This document shows positions 33,001-44,669 of a stretch of DNA of 64,000 bases, in pieces (the stretch's first letter is position 1; each line of letters opens with the position of its first letter). Location: contig ML976989.1 in assembly GCA_010015675.1 (NCBI GenBank), positions 1,098,314 through 1,162,313 of the forward strand, read 5' to 3'. The notes beneath the pieces are model-generated. The model searched no databases, was not told the origin of the DNA, and saw only the letters and a list, made by a program, of their open reading frames with translations. The stretch is from Byssothecium circinans (Eukaryota; Ascomycota; Dothideomycetes; Pleosporales; Massarinaceae). Made by a program: the position numbers and the translations under genes.

Positions 33001-34973
33001 GCGGAGGAGTAATAGAAAGAGTGACAAGGGCGAAGATGGTAAAAATGCGAAGATGGCAAAAAAAAAAGACGACAGTGGCGACGGAGCTGAGAAGGTCTGA
33101 GAACGGATTACGTTACAAACGCAAATGAGGGATTACGCTCCAAACCCAGATGATAGGATCGAGGAAAGAGGGCAGTAGAAGAGGGCATCTACCCATGCGC
33201 ACGATAAATGAGGCCTCCTTGCGGCGTAAGGTGCACTCGCTCCTCGGATTCATAGCAATTGACTCAGCCGCCTAGCAATTTAGGGCGTAGCATGATCCTC
33301 GGTGCTGTCGGAAAATATATGTTGGAATAGAACAACACCCGACTCCTGGCTACCACGTGCCGTTATGCCAAACAGGGTCGCAATTTAGCGTAGACTAATC
33401 TCTTCTCTGCGAGGCCTGGGCCAGGCGTTTCGCGATAGAGAGGTGGTTGATCTAATAGTAGGCCTTCCCCTCGTCTTACCGGGAGATGATGGGCACCAGG
33501 AAGATGCAGTGCCCCGTTTATGCTGAGTCAGCGGTATGTATTCTGGTTCGCTCTCTCCATCCCCAATAGTAGATTGGGCTCTAAGCGCTGACAATAGTGA
33601 GACCGCAAACATCATACTAGATACTCCTTTTAAACGAGCAGGCAAATCGATGTACGCTCCAGGTCTCGTCGAAGATGGTATCGAAGTATCGTGGGGCAGG
33701 TCACTGTGAGTGGGGAGGTAGAAGAGGTGCACCCGCTTCCTCCGCCACCCATTGAGAGGCCTCTCTCTCGCTGTGTTGAAAAAGTGCGCATAGCGATTCT
33801 ATGTAGAGGTCAGTGTCAAAACTCTGTCGGAGCTTTACGAAATCCTTTGTAGGTTGTCAGCTACATGCTTTTCGCCTTAGTGCCAGCTTCCTTGCCTACC
33901 CAGGAGCTTCTTTGGGTTAAACCGGTCGATGCGTAGGTATCGCCAGCGAACGTCTTCAGCTTTCACTCAGCCATGGCCAATACGTGGTAGGCGTATAAGC
34001 GAGCTTGACCGGCGACTGTATCTCGCTAGTGTATAGTATGACCTTTCCGTCAACACTTCCCAGATGCGTCATGGGCAACCCTAAATTGATAATTTGACCC
34101 AATGTGAGCGACATCCATTCGCTCAACAGTGAGAGATGCATGGTGCGAATGAGGTTTCCATACATGAAGACAATGGGTGAAGCTACATGTGGAGTGGACA
34201 CTGACTTCACCTAGACGTAGGTCGTGCTAGATTACGCAGGGGTTCCCGATAAGCCTGGCAAGGAAATTCCCAACATCAACGTCGCCGCTGCCTAGATGGT
34301 GTATAAGGCAGGTGACTGCGGTGGACGAGGCTGCCCATGTGAGCTGCAGAGAGGCCATCGAGTGATTTTTGTAGACGTGGAACGATATGCGAGAGAAGTC
34401 CTCGAAGAGAGCAAGTAACAATGTATACCGCTTAAGCTATCATCTGGATATGTTTAGACTCTTCGGATGGATGTGCTGAAATGGAACGAGATGAACAAAG
34501 TGAAGGTGAAGGTGACGAACCCATTCCGCTTATCGTGCGTTATCCGTTATCTAAAGGGGTCACGTGGACGCGTGACTGACTAGGCAAGTACGACCCAACG
34601 CGAGGGCGATGATTTCTCATCTCCAGGTGAACAGACGCGCTCTCACGCCCATGACCCCTCAGTGCCCTCCATTGTCTTCGCTGACCTCTCACACGTCTGC
34701 GATAGGTTTTCTTTCACAGCATTGTTCGGCACTATTTGCCACCGCCAGCGTGATTGCGCGAACTTCGACGCGGACCAGTTAGTGGCGCGAAACCAGGGGC
34801 CATTGGTCCCGCCCTTGATTGACCACACCATCTATTCTCACTCTTCCGCCTCCACGACCCTCATCGTCGTCGCCGTTGCCGTCTCCTCGCCATCATCGAT
34901 TGCAGCTTGCTGTCTTTTACGACACCATTTGCAGTGACCTTGCTAACACTTCACCCCGCAGTCGCTTCTCGCC
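33001..34973. other. Long divergent intergenic region
   Basis: About 2 kb between the glycosyltransferase (minus) and RAD16 (plus). No convincing frame is present: the longest are about 60-115 codons, without motifs. The right 300 bases are CT-rich and likely form the RAD16 promoter and 5' UTR. A purine-rich stretch near 33000-33110 fits the 5' UTR of the transferase. Confidence 0.45.
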
Positions 34974-37900
34974 ATGGCGCCCCGACGTTCTAGTCGGAAG
35001 TCGCTCAACACAGCGAGTGAGATGGAGACAGCATCTTCCGCGACCGATAACGGTACGCCCAGTCTCCTACTCTTGTTTCCCCGAATCTCAATCTGTTCGC
35101 TTTCGCCTCTTCTCCTGCGCTCCTGCTGATTCTCGTATAGTCCGATCGAGCCGACCGGTGAAGGCTGAAGCTTCTCGCAGCAGTTCCCGCAATACAACAA
35201 AACGCACGCTGGCCTCTCGCACTTTCGTGCCGAATTCGGATTCTGAAGACGAATTGCTCGACACCAAAAAGCCCAAAAAAGTCGTCCTGCCTTTCCGACG
35301 TGTTCTCAAGGAGGTGGCGATCCCAAGCAGGATGGGCCTCATGGAGACTGCTCCTGCTCGCCAGAGCTCCACTGGATCAGCTTCTCTAGATGCCTCAGAC
35401 TACGAGACGCCGAGCACAAGCATCTCTACCACACCCGCTCTCTCAATTCGCCTTGGCAAGTTGGCCAGCAAGAGCGGCCCGAGTTCGGCTGTGAATGCAA
35501 GCCTCGGTGGCCCATCCTCCCGCAACAAACGATCCCGCGAAGTCGTCCCAGACAGCGACGAAGAGGATGATCAATTTGAATCGGATGCCAAGCTTGCACG
35601 GCAGTTACAACTGGAAGAGGATCTGCTAGACCAGCAGCAACAGAACATGTCTTTTGGAGAGCGGTACACTCTGGACACTGATGAGGAGGAGATGCCTCTC
35701 GCAAAGAGGGCACGAACTGCTTCAGGCAAAGGCAAGGGCAAAGGCAAAGCCAAAGCCAAAGCACGGGAAGTGATATCGCTGGATTCGGACGATGAAATAG
35801 ACCTTGCACCCACCACTACACCTGCGTATAAAGGAAAGGGCAAGGGGAAAGCCAAGGCAGACGACCCTCCCAGCAGCGCGAGAGGCCGCTCCACCCGTTC
35901 CGCTGCCAAGGGAAAGATGTCCATGGTCATCGATGACCTTTCGGATGAGGACTCTGACGATGCGGACTCATACAAGCCTGACGACGATGAAATGGAGCTA
36001 GATCTTGCTAGTTTAAATGGAGACGATATCATTGACCTCGTGAGCAACAGCACAGACGACATTCCGACTCTACCGATCGCCAAGCGTCGCGCTCCAATGA
36101 CGGAAAAACTCCGTCGCGGGTGGAAGAGCAAGTCATTGACGATGGCACAGAAGATTGAGAGGAATAGGCGTCTTGCTAGATTTGCGCACATCACCGACAA
36201 ATGGGAGAGGAAGCGTGCGATGAATCGCGAGCGCGCTGAGCAATCCCACCCCAAGCTCCTCACTATGTGGAAGGACCTGGAGCAAGTGCCCGTCCTCAAA
36301 GTTCAGCAAATCGAACAACCGGATGCAATCACACGGCGATTGAAGCCTTTCCAACTGGAGGGTGTCTCATGGATGATTCGACAAGAGAAGACCGGCTACA
36401 AAGGCGGTCTGCTTGGTGACGAGATGGGTATGGGAAAGACGATTCAGGCTGTGTCGCTGATCATGTCGGACTTTCCAGCCAAGAATCCGACCCTCGTCGT
36501 AGTGCCTCCTGTCGCCTTACTACAGTGGTCGAACGAGATCAAAGAGTATACTGATGGGAAACTCAATGTCCTCGTATATCACGGTACCAACGCGAAGTGC
36601 AAGAAGATGACTATCAAGGACCTGAAAAAGTTCGATGTCATCATGGTCTCATACAACAGTCTAGAGTCTTTGCATCGCAAGGAGACGAAGGGATGGACCC
36701 GTGGAGAGGACATCATCAAGGAAGCTTCGCCTCTTCACGCTATCCACTACCACCGTCTGATTCTTGACGAGGCTCACAGCATCAAGTCGCGGACTACCGG
36801 AGTAGCAAAGGCCTGCTTCGCTTTGAAAGGAAGCTACAAGTGGTGCTTGTCGGGGACGCCTGTGCAGAATCGCATTGGAGAATTTTTCTCTTTGCTGCGC
36901 TTCTTGGAAGTTCGGCCTTTTGCGGACTATTTTTGTCGAAGCTGTGACTGCGAACAGCTACACTGGTCGGTTGACGAGGACTACCTGTGCAAAGCATGCG
37001 GCCATGGAGCGTCTGAGCACATCTCCGTCTTCAACCAGGAACTCCTCAACCCAATCACTGGCGACGACCCAGAGCTTCGTGAAGAGGCTCTCACCAAGCT
37101 GCACATGGTCACTGCTCGTATCATGTTGCGGCGCATGAAGCGCGACCACACCAACTCGATGGAGCTACCAATGAAGGATATTGTGATCCACAATGAGTTC
37201 TTCAGCGAGGTTGAGCGGGACTTTTCGACGTCAATCATGTCCAATTCGGCTCGCAAGTTTGATACATATGTGGCGCAGGGTGTCATGCTCAACAACTATG
37301 CCAACATCTTTGGTTTGATCATGCAAATGCGCCAAGTCGCCAATCATCCCGATTTGCTATTGAAGAAGTCTTCCGCCGAAGGAAGCCAGAATGTCTACGT
37401 ATGCAACATCTGCGACGAGCCGGCCGAGGATGCTGTACGCTCTCGCTGTCATCACGAATTCTGCCGAGCCTGTGTCAAGGACTTTGTGGAGACCTGCGAA
37501 GCTTCCGGGACAGACGCTGACTGCCCGCGCTGCCACATAGCTCTGTCCATCGACTTTGAGCAGCCCGAGCTTGAGCAGGACGAAGATTCGGTCAAAAAGA
37601 CGTCGATCATCAATCGTATCAAAATGGAGAATTGGACCTCTTCGACCAAGATTGAGATGCTCGTGTACGACCTGTACAAGCTTCGCAGCAAGAAACAGAC
37701 GCTCAAGTCCATTGTTTTCAGCCAATTCACCTCTATGCTGCAGCTCATCGAATGGCGTCTCCGTCGCGCTGGCTTCAACACGGTCATGCTCGACGGTTCC
37801 ATGACGCCCGCGCAGCGACAGAAGAGTATTGAGCACTTCATGACGAACCCGGATGTCGAGGTTTTCCTTGTCTCCCTGAAAGCTGGAGGTGTCGCTCTGA

Positions 37901-38215
37901 ATCTGACCGAAGCCTCGCGGGTCTTCATTGTCGATCCGTAAGTTTCCATGCCTATTATACTGGAGATCTATACTAACATCGCGCAGGTGGTGGAACCCAG
38001 CTGCTGAGTGGCAGTCTGCTGATCGATGCCATCGTATCGGTCAGAAGCGTCCTTGTGTCATCACGCGTCTTTGCATCGAGGACAGTGTCGAGTCGCGCAT
38101 GGTTGCGCTGCAGGAGAAGAAGGCAGCTATGATTGCTGGAACCGTGAACAACGACAAGGTGGCACTGGACCGCTTGACTCCGGAAGATCTGCAGTTCCTC
38201 TTCCGTGGTTCTTAA
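34974..38215 (+). CDS. RAD16: RAD16-type SNF2 ATPase with RING finger, global genome repair
   Basis: Exons 34974-35052, 35141-37937 and 37987-38215 give 1034 residues. The ATG at 34974 lies in a different frame from the large exon and is joined by an 88-base intron. The N-terminus is acidic/basic low complexity ([12 protein letters not shown] repeats) and probably disordered. The SNF2 helicase has GDEMGMGKT (Walker A), LDEAHSIKS and SGTPVQNR. A small Cys cluster ([18 protein letters not shown]) follows. A RING is inserted between the lobes: [21 protein letters not shown] with CPRC. The second lobe ends with [41 protein letters not shown] and [10 protein letters not shown]. Yeast Rad16 with Rad7 senses lesions in silent chromatin and acts as an E3 ligase. 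Confidence 0.97.
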
Positions 38216-38468
38216 AGAGATGGAATCGGCGTTACGTTCACGAAGCATGCTTCGGCATCATGATGACTGGTTAGTCTGCATACCTTATCATGCTCATGGC
38301 GTATACAGGTGGAGAGTGGCGCAGGATGGGATACAGCACCTGATCCTTTAAGCATTGATATTCCAACATGGAAGTATTAGAGTGCCTACAGACAATTCAG
38401 TTCACAAGAAAATGGGATCATATGGAAGTTTTCAGCGCATCAGGTAGATGAGCATTAATAACCCCGTA

Positions 38469-38680
38469 ACGTCCCTCCCTGGGTGCTGGGACACCCTCCG
38501 TGCTGGGACAAATAAGGGGTACTTCGACTTTCAACAGATCGCTTTCTTCGCACACGTCAATACTAGCTATAAGCCTGTATCATTTATGTATATAGGCTAT
38601 TTACAAACACCTTGCGCTCCTTCTATCTGAAGATTACGTTGCTGCTGCCGCTGCTTTGCGAAAGTTACAAGCAGTCTTCT
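38469..38680 (+). repeat. Left terminal inverted repeat
   Basis: Starts ACGTCCCTCCCTGGGTGCTG, preceded by TA. It matches the reverse complement of 43473-43684 with scattered substitutions, many of which are C/T or G/A. Similarity may continue weakly beyond 38680. Confidence 0.85.
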
Positions 38681-39660
38681 GTTCGTGCATAATAGTGTTC
38701 CTTCGCTGCATCTCCGTCTAAGAAGTCTTACTTCCTACTGTGCTTACAGAACGGTTGTGTGTAGTATCAGGAGCCTAAGGACGGCGTAGTAAGCTAGGAT
38801 CTGCCTTGTGCCTGCTGTAATACCCAGATTTATGCACTATCACCACCCCACTTGGGACTTCGGCTAGCTAGAAGCGAGCCCCGCTTGTCTTATGTAATCG
38901 TCTAAAGTGTAATTTATGTATCGTGGCTGATGGATCTGTGGCTATGCGAAGCCTTGCCTCTCCTGTACATACTCGGCATGTACAAAATCCAACAAAGGAG
39001 CAGTATTTGAAGCAATTATTGACAGCTGGACTCACAGATGCGACACATTGCATCTGCTTCTTTGTACGTTGATACATTGCTCTCCTCTGCAACGGCACGG
39101 TATGACCTACGCTCATCTGCAGTAAAGGCTTCCGCCAGCGCCTGGCTGGCTCGATCCATGATCGCGGATGTGGTGATCGCGGAGGGAAAGGAACTAAGTT
39201 AGCAAGCTCGCGCAACGAGAGCGCGGCCTGTTCACCCTAAGAATAGAACAGCCAGCAGACAAACACGCGGGGTTTGCTCCTAAAGTAGATGGCACGTGAC
39301 GTGCTGTAGAGAGGCCGAACACCACGTTTCACGCCAAGCTGGCTTCAGGGCTCTGAACTGGAGCCTGAAAGATCCTCAGCGTACTCAAACGTCGTTGCAG
39401 GCAAACAAGCTCAGTGACTTCGTGTGGTCTCGCGATGTGCTAGGAGGCGAACGGACCTCGGCAGAACGTCCTTCCGGAGCCTGCTGACCCGCGCCCGCGA
39501 TGCTGCAGCGCTTAGCTGTGCCTGCCTCTCAGCCTTGTGCCGCTGAGGATGGATCGCAGCGCCTCTCTCAGCCTGAGAGCGGCCTCGCTGCTCGGTCGAC
39601 CTACGACGGTGCGAATCCCGATCTATCAGCTTACTCTGCCGCTACTCCAGGCATCGCATC
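38681..39660. other. Element interior upstream of the NLR gene
   Basis: Contains no recognised transposase. A 115-codon minus-strand frame (38868-39215) has a few Cys/His residues but no known motif. The stretch 39300-39660 becomes GC-richer and is probably the NLR promoter and 5' UTR. Confidence 0.4.
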
Positions 39661-42600
39661 ATGGACGGTCTTTCTGGCGCAGCAAGCGTCATCGCTGTAA
39701 TCGACATATCCGCCAAGATCGGCTCGCTGTGCTTCCAGTACTCCAAGGCCGTTAAGGACGCGAAGAACGACATCGAACGCCTACAGAAGAAAGTTGGCGA
39801 TATTGAGCGCGTTCTAGAAAGCATCAAGAAGCTGTTAGACGGACCACACAGAGCACGACTCTCTACTACTCATGGCTTGTTCAAGTCACTCCAGCAATGC
39901 TTGCGGGAGCTGCAGGAGCTAGAGAAGGAGCTGAAGCCAGGAAAGACTCGTAAGACCATGAGCAGGTTTGGAGTGCGAGCTTTAAAGTGGCCGTTTACCA
40001 GCAAGCAGGTGGAAAGGATCATTTCTAGCATGGAAGGTTACGAGCAAACCTTCACGCTTGCGCTCCAGGTTGATCAGACGCAAGTTCCATATTCACTTCC
40101 GTCCAGCGCAAGCAAAAGCGGCTAACCAACTCTTAGCGATCTAATCCTAGGCTTTGACCAAAAGCTAGACCTCGCGACTCAAGATGCGCACACTCTGCAT
40201 CGAAGGCTAGACTTGACCGCACTACCCGTTGCAATAGGCGCCTCCTTTAGTTCTCACAACGAAGAGCACAACGCGCGATGCTTGCCAAACACGCGCACGA
40301 AGCTGTTAGACGAGATCACAACGTGGGCGAATAGCAAGGATGGCAAGTCCTTATTCTGGCTGAGCGGGATGGCCGGCACAGGGAAATCTACAATTGCGCG
40401 GACAGTCGCTCGGACCTTCTCTGATCGCGGACAACTGGGAGCAAGCTTCTTCTTCAAGAAAGGCGAAGGCGAACGCGGCAACGCCTCGCACTTCTTTCCC
40501 ACTATAGCGATGGATCTGATGGCGCACGAGCCAGGCCTGCTACCTGGCATCAGGAAGGCGCTTAATGAGGACCCGGCTATTTCGAAGCGAGTTCTGAAAG
40601 ACCAATTCGAGAAGCTGATCTTGCAGCCATTCTTAGAGATGCAACAGGCTTGTTCGCAGGCTCCAGCGCGGATTGTCGTAATAGATGCATTAGACGAATG
40701 TGAGCAAGAGCAAGATATCCGAACGATCCTCCAGCTGCTTGCTTGGACGAAGGACATCCGACTAATGCCGTTACGGATCGTTGTAACTAGTCGGCCGGAG
40801 CTCCATGTTCGTCTCAGTTTCAAGAAGATGCCAAACGGCACATACCAAGATCTAGTCCTTCACGAAGTCCAAAGGAGTACGATCGAACACGACTTACGTG
40901 TCTTCCTGGAGCATGAGCTTGGCGAGATACGAGAATCTCACGATATCTCCACAGAGTGGCCAGCACAACACCAGGTTCTGTCCCTAGTTGAGATGGCCGT
41001 GCCTCTATTCATCTATGCTGCTACAGTGTGTCTTTTTATTGGCACGAAAGGTAGTAATCCGAGGAAGAACTTGAGCAAAGTTCTAGAGTATAGAAAGTCA
41101 ACATTTTCGCAACTGGAGCGGACGTACCTCCCTGTTCTTGATCAGCTACTCGATGCGCAGGAGAATGATCAGAAGGATGAGTGGCTTCTCGTGTTCCGAG
41201 ACGTTATAGGCAGTATCGTCGTTTTAGAGAGTCCGCTTTCTATCATCTCTCTTACATGCCTTCTTCAAGTGCCACAAGACGAGATCAAGTGCCGACTCGA
41301 CTCTTTGCACTCTGTTCTTAGTGTTCCTGACAGCGAGGATGTTCCGATCAGACTTCTGCACTTGTCTTTCCGTGAGTTCCTTGTCGACCCCTTGAAACAG
41401 GGAAAGAGCCCATTTTGGGTGAACGAGAAGAGCACACACCAAAAGCTCGCATCTCGCTGCCTTGAGTTCATGTCTGGACCAAGCGGCCTGCGTCGAGACA
41501 TGTGCAGCCTCTCCGGACCTGGGGTGCTAAGGAGCGAGATCGACGATGGAACAATCGCTAGCAGTCTGTCACCTGAGCTGCAATATGCGTGTCGCTACTG
41601 GGTCAGTCATCTCAAGCAGAGTCAGCACGACGTTATTGACGGCGACACGACGCACATCTTCCTCCAGAAGCACCTTCTCCACTGGCTCGAAGCCATGAGT
41701 CTGATGAGAAAGTCAAGCAGATGCATTCATCTACTTGACAGCCTGCAGGCACTTGCAGGCGTAAGGTCTTCACAAAACATCCTCTTATCGCTCTGCTGAC
41801 GTGTAACGTAGCCATCTGCAAGCTCTATTTCAGCCTTTCTTCGCGACGCTGAGCGATTTACCCTGCGATTTCAATCTGTGCTCGCAGATGCACCACTACA
41901 GATCTACTGCTCTGCACTTGTGTTCGCACCTGAGAAGAGCCTTATACGACAGACTTTTGTCGACGAAGTGGTGCAGCGAGTCAACATGCTATCCATGAGA
42001 GAAGAGGACTGGGACGCCTGTCGCAGCACGCTGGAGGGCCATTCTGACTGGGTCAGGGCGGTGGCCTTCTCGCCAGACGGGCAGCTGGTTGCGTCGGCAT
42101 CNNNNNNNNNNNNNNNNNNNNNNNNNNNNNNNNNNNNNNNNNNNNNNNNNNNNNNNNNNNNNNNNNNNNNNNNNNNNNNNNNNNNNNNNNNNNNNNNNNN
42201 NNNNNNNNNNNNNNNNNNNNNNNNNNNNNNNNNNNNNNNNNNNNNNNNNNNNNNNNNNNNNNNNNNNNNNNNNNNNNNNNNNNNNNNNNNNNNNNNNNNN
42301 NNNNNNNNNNNNNNNNNNNNNNNNNNNNNNNNNNNNNNNNNNNNNNNNNNNNNNNNNNNNNNNNNNNNNNNNNNNNNNNNNNNNNNNNNNNNNNNNNNNN
42401 NNNNNNNNNNNNNNNNNNNNNNNNNNNNNNNNNNNNNNNNNNNNNNNNNNNNNNNNNNNNNNNNNNNNNNNNNNNNNNNNNNNNNNNNNNNNNNNNNNNN
42501 NNNNNNNNNNNNNNNNNNNNNNNNNNNNNNNNNNNNNNNNNNNNNNNNNNNNNNNNNNNNNNNNNNNNNNNNNNNNNNNNNNNNNNNNNNNNNNNNNNNN

Positions 42601-43084
42601 NNNNNNNNNNNNNNNNNNNNNNNNNNNNNNNNNNNNNNNNNNNNNNNNNNNNNNNNNNNNNNNNNNNNNNNNNNNNNNNNNNNNNNNNNNNNNNNNNNNN
42701 GCCTTCTCGCCAGACGGGCAGCTGGTTGCGTCGGCATCTCGCGACAACACAGTGCGGCTGTGGGAGGCGGCGATAGGGACGTGTCGCAGCACGCTTGAGG
42801 ACCACCCCGAGTACATTTCCTATATGACCTTCTCGCCAGACGGCCAGACGCTTCACACGAACGTAGGCGATATCTTTTTGCCTCAAACTTCAGTGGTTGC
42901 ATCGCTTTCTAGGCCGCAGCGGCAGTTCTGTCAGATTCTAGTCCAGGATCAGTGGATTCTCCGCAACCAAGAACGCTTCCTGTGGCTTCCACCTGAGTAT
43001 CGGTCGCGATTAACAAACGTACGCGAAGATATAGCCTGTCTAGGGCTTACTTCTGGTCGTGTAGTTCTGCTTGGGATTTTCTAG
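39661..43084 (+). CDS. STAND receptor (fungal NLR): HeLo-like N-terminus, NACHT, WD40 repeats
   Basis: Exons 39661-40079, 40137-41760 and 41812-43084, the last with an assembly gap. Intron 1 is a GC-AG intron (GCAAGT...CTAAC...TTAG) that removes an in-frame TAA; intron 2 is 51 bases (GTAAGG...CTGAC...GTAG) and removes TGA and TAG. The N-terminus MDGLSGAASVIAVIDI with a helical tail matches the fungal STAND N-terminal (HeLo-like) domain. The NACHT domain has the P-loop GMAGTGKST at about residue 217, Walker B VVIDALDE at about 320 and TSRPELHVRL. Helical spacers lead to WD40 repeats (TLEGHSDWVRAVAFSPDGQ, SASRDNTVRLWE). By family knowledge these receptors sense non-self and can trigger cell death. 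The frame differs on the two sides of the gap because its length is only estimated. Confidence 0.88.
42102..42700. other. 599-base assembly gap inside the WD40 array
   Basis: A run of 599 N. The bases just before the gap and just after it are the same repeat phrase (GCCTTCTCGCCAGACGGGCA and onward), so the gap sits in near-identical WD40 units of about 126 bases. The distance between equivalent bases is not a multiple of 126, so the true repeat number is unknown. Confidence 0.97.
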
Positions 43085-43472
43085 CGTTGTGCGATAACAG
43101 GTCAATTATACAACAAGCATAGTGTAGGCTTTAGAGGATAGTATAGATATGTATTCCTGTAAGTTTCTTCTAAGTTAACAACTATATAGAGTTCATACGC
43201 TCAGACCACCTACTAGAGCAAAGCCACAGTGTCGACAGCCGCTAGAGATACTTTACGCAGTAGTGATTACATAATACGTGCGGAGCCGCTTAGCGCGGGT
43301 TAAGGTACTAATCACTATAGCATGAACATAGTCGTCGTACTTACCACGAGGCTAGACGTACCTTACTGCAGGGTTGGATAATGCCAGGCACTATGACATC
43401 CCTTTGCAACTATTACAGGCGCTGAGGGCTTCTATGTAGCGCTGCAGCAAGGTTATAGCTTTGTACACAAAA
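43085..43472. other. Element interior downstream of the NLR gene
   Basis: AT-rich, TA-rich, with no open frame of note. It probably holds the 3' UTR of the NLR gene and decayed non-coding element sequence. Confidence 0.4.
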
Positions 43473-43684
43473 AGAAGACTGCTTGTAACATTCGTGCAGA
43501 GCTAGCAATAGCAATGTAATTTTCAGATAGAATGTGTGCAAAGTGTTTATAAATAGCTCTAATACGTAACTAATACAGGCTTATAGCCACTATTGGCGTG
43601 TGCGAAGAAAGCGCTCTGCTAAAAGTCGAAGTACCCCGTATTTGTCCTAGCACGGAGGGTGTCCTAGCACCCAGGGAGGGACGT
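43473..43684 (-). repeat. Right terminal inverted repeat
   Basis: Reverse complement copy of 38469-38680, ending GGGAGGGACGT and followed by TA. Differences from the left copy are scattered single-base changes. Confidence 0.85.
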
Positions 43685-43686
43685 TA

Positions 43687-44669
43687 AATATCATCCAGAT
43701 ATATTTAAGATCCTCTTCGACTGCTGGAATGATAGATTTTATGCTGGGTAGTTACCAGAGCACACTGTGACATGGTGATGCCAATGACGCCATCCCGAAC
43801 TAGCACGATTTGCCAAGAATCATGGGGTGCAGAATGATCGATCCACAATCCTTGCGCATGTTCAACAACGACACTCCCAGGACATCGCAACATTGCCGTT
43901 GTCTCAGGCCTCTCTTTCTCCCATTAATTACCTTTGCACAATTTACTCTCCCCTACGCACAATGTAGCAATCCACAGGTTCTTCCTAACAATCCGCTCCG
44001 CTCGCACCAAACATGCCCTCACTCCATCTCCATCCTAACTCCCCTCAAACTCTCAACCAAAACACCAAAACCCGACCTCAAAAACCCTTGAAACCCTTCC
44101 AACGCCCCGTCCCGCGGATCCGAGGAGATGGACAATATTAACCGTTTCTGTTACGTGACCTGCAGCCATGTTACGTACAATAAACCTCGAATTGGCCATG
44201 CTACTTTCGGGGCCTGAGCCAGGGAACACAAGATCGGCATCACGATTCACTGGTGATGCAGAGAACTTCCCTCGTCGCCGGTTCGGAATAACGCTCCTGG
44301 GGCTGTGTATCGTGTCATTTGACGTGGTTTGGGCCTTGGGCGGAGCTTGGTTGGGTTAAGAGTTGAGGCTGCTGCTGGTAGGGTACAGGCTTTTCTTTTG
44401 ACATCGCTGTTGCTGTCGTTTGAGGCTCTTTTTCTGCTGACTGGCTGGGTTGTTTGAACGCTGGGTTACTGAAGGTAGTCCGATTGGTCTTTGTGCCTTG
44501 CTTGTTGTGGTGCGGCACCGTCAGACGTTCTCGACTGGGCGTTTACCCTTTGTTCCGCAAAAAAGTACTGCGTATTGCAAGAGCTGGACCTAGGTCTGGG
44601 TCTACAAAGAGCATCGGTACCACATCTCAACATCAACATCAACATACACATACACATCCACGCACCGCA
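43687..44669. other. Intergenic, no supported gene
   Basis: Between the element and the HPP gene. Short motif-free open frames only. Repeated CATCAACATCAACATACACA-like steps just before the HPP start are probably 5' UTR. Confidence 0.45.

Larger units (their letters stand above)
38469..43684. mobile_element. 5.2-kb unit with about 212-bp terminal inverted repeats carrying a STAND/NLR gene
   Basis: The sequence at 38469-38680 recurs in reverse complement at 43473-43684. Shared blocks lie at the same distance from each end: GCTTTCTTCGCACACG at 72 bases and GTTACAAGCAGTCTTCT at 195 bases. The repeats are therefore colinear without net gaps. The bases just outside both ends are TA, the target duplication made by Tc1/mariner/pogo elements. 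No transposase motif (DDE/D) was seen inside, so any movement would need help from elsewhere. The only gene recognised inside is the NLR at 39661. The alternative is two separate small elements in opposite orientation that happen to flank the gene. Confidence 0.65.

Noticed and set aside
38868..39215. Minus-strand frame inside the TIR element as a transposase
   Set aside because: Only 115 codons, no helix-turn-helix or DDE motif recognised, and scattered Cys/His residues form no clear zinc pattern.
42102..42700. Frames running through the N gap
   Set aside because: They are artefacts of translating N; the frame before and after the gap differs because the gap size is an estimate.
39661..43084. 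NLR gene as a pseudogene with three in-frame stops
   Set aside because: All three stops fall inside introns with good branch and acceptor sites (40080-40136 and 41761-41811), and the joined frame matches the expected domain order.
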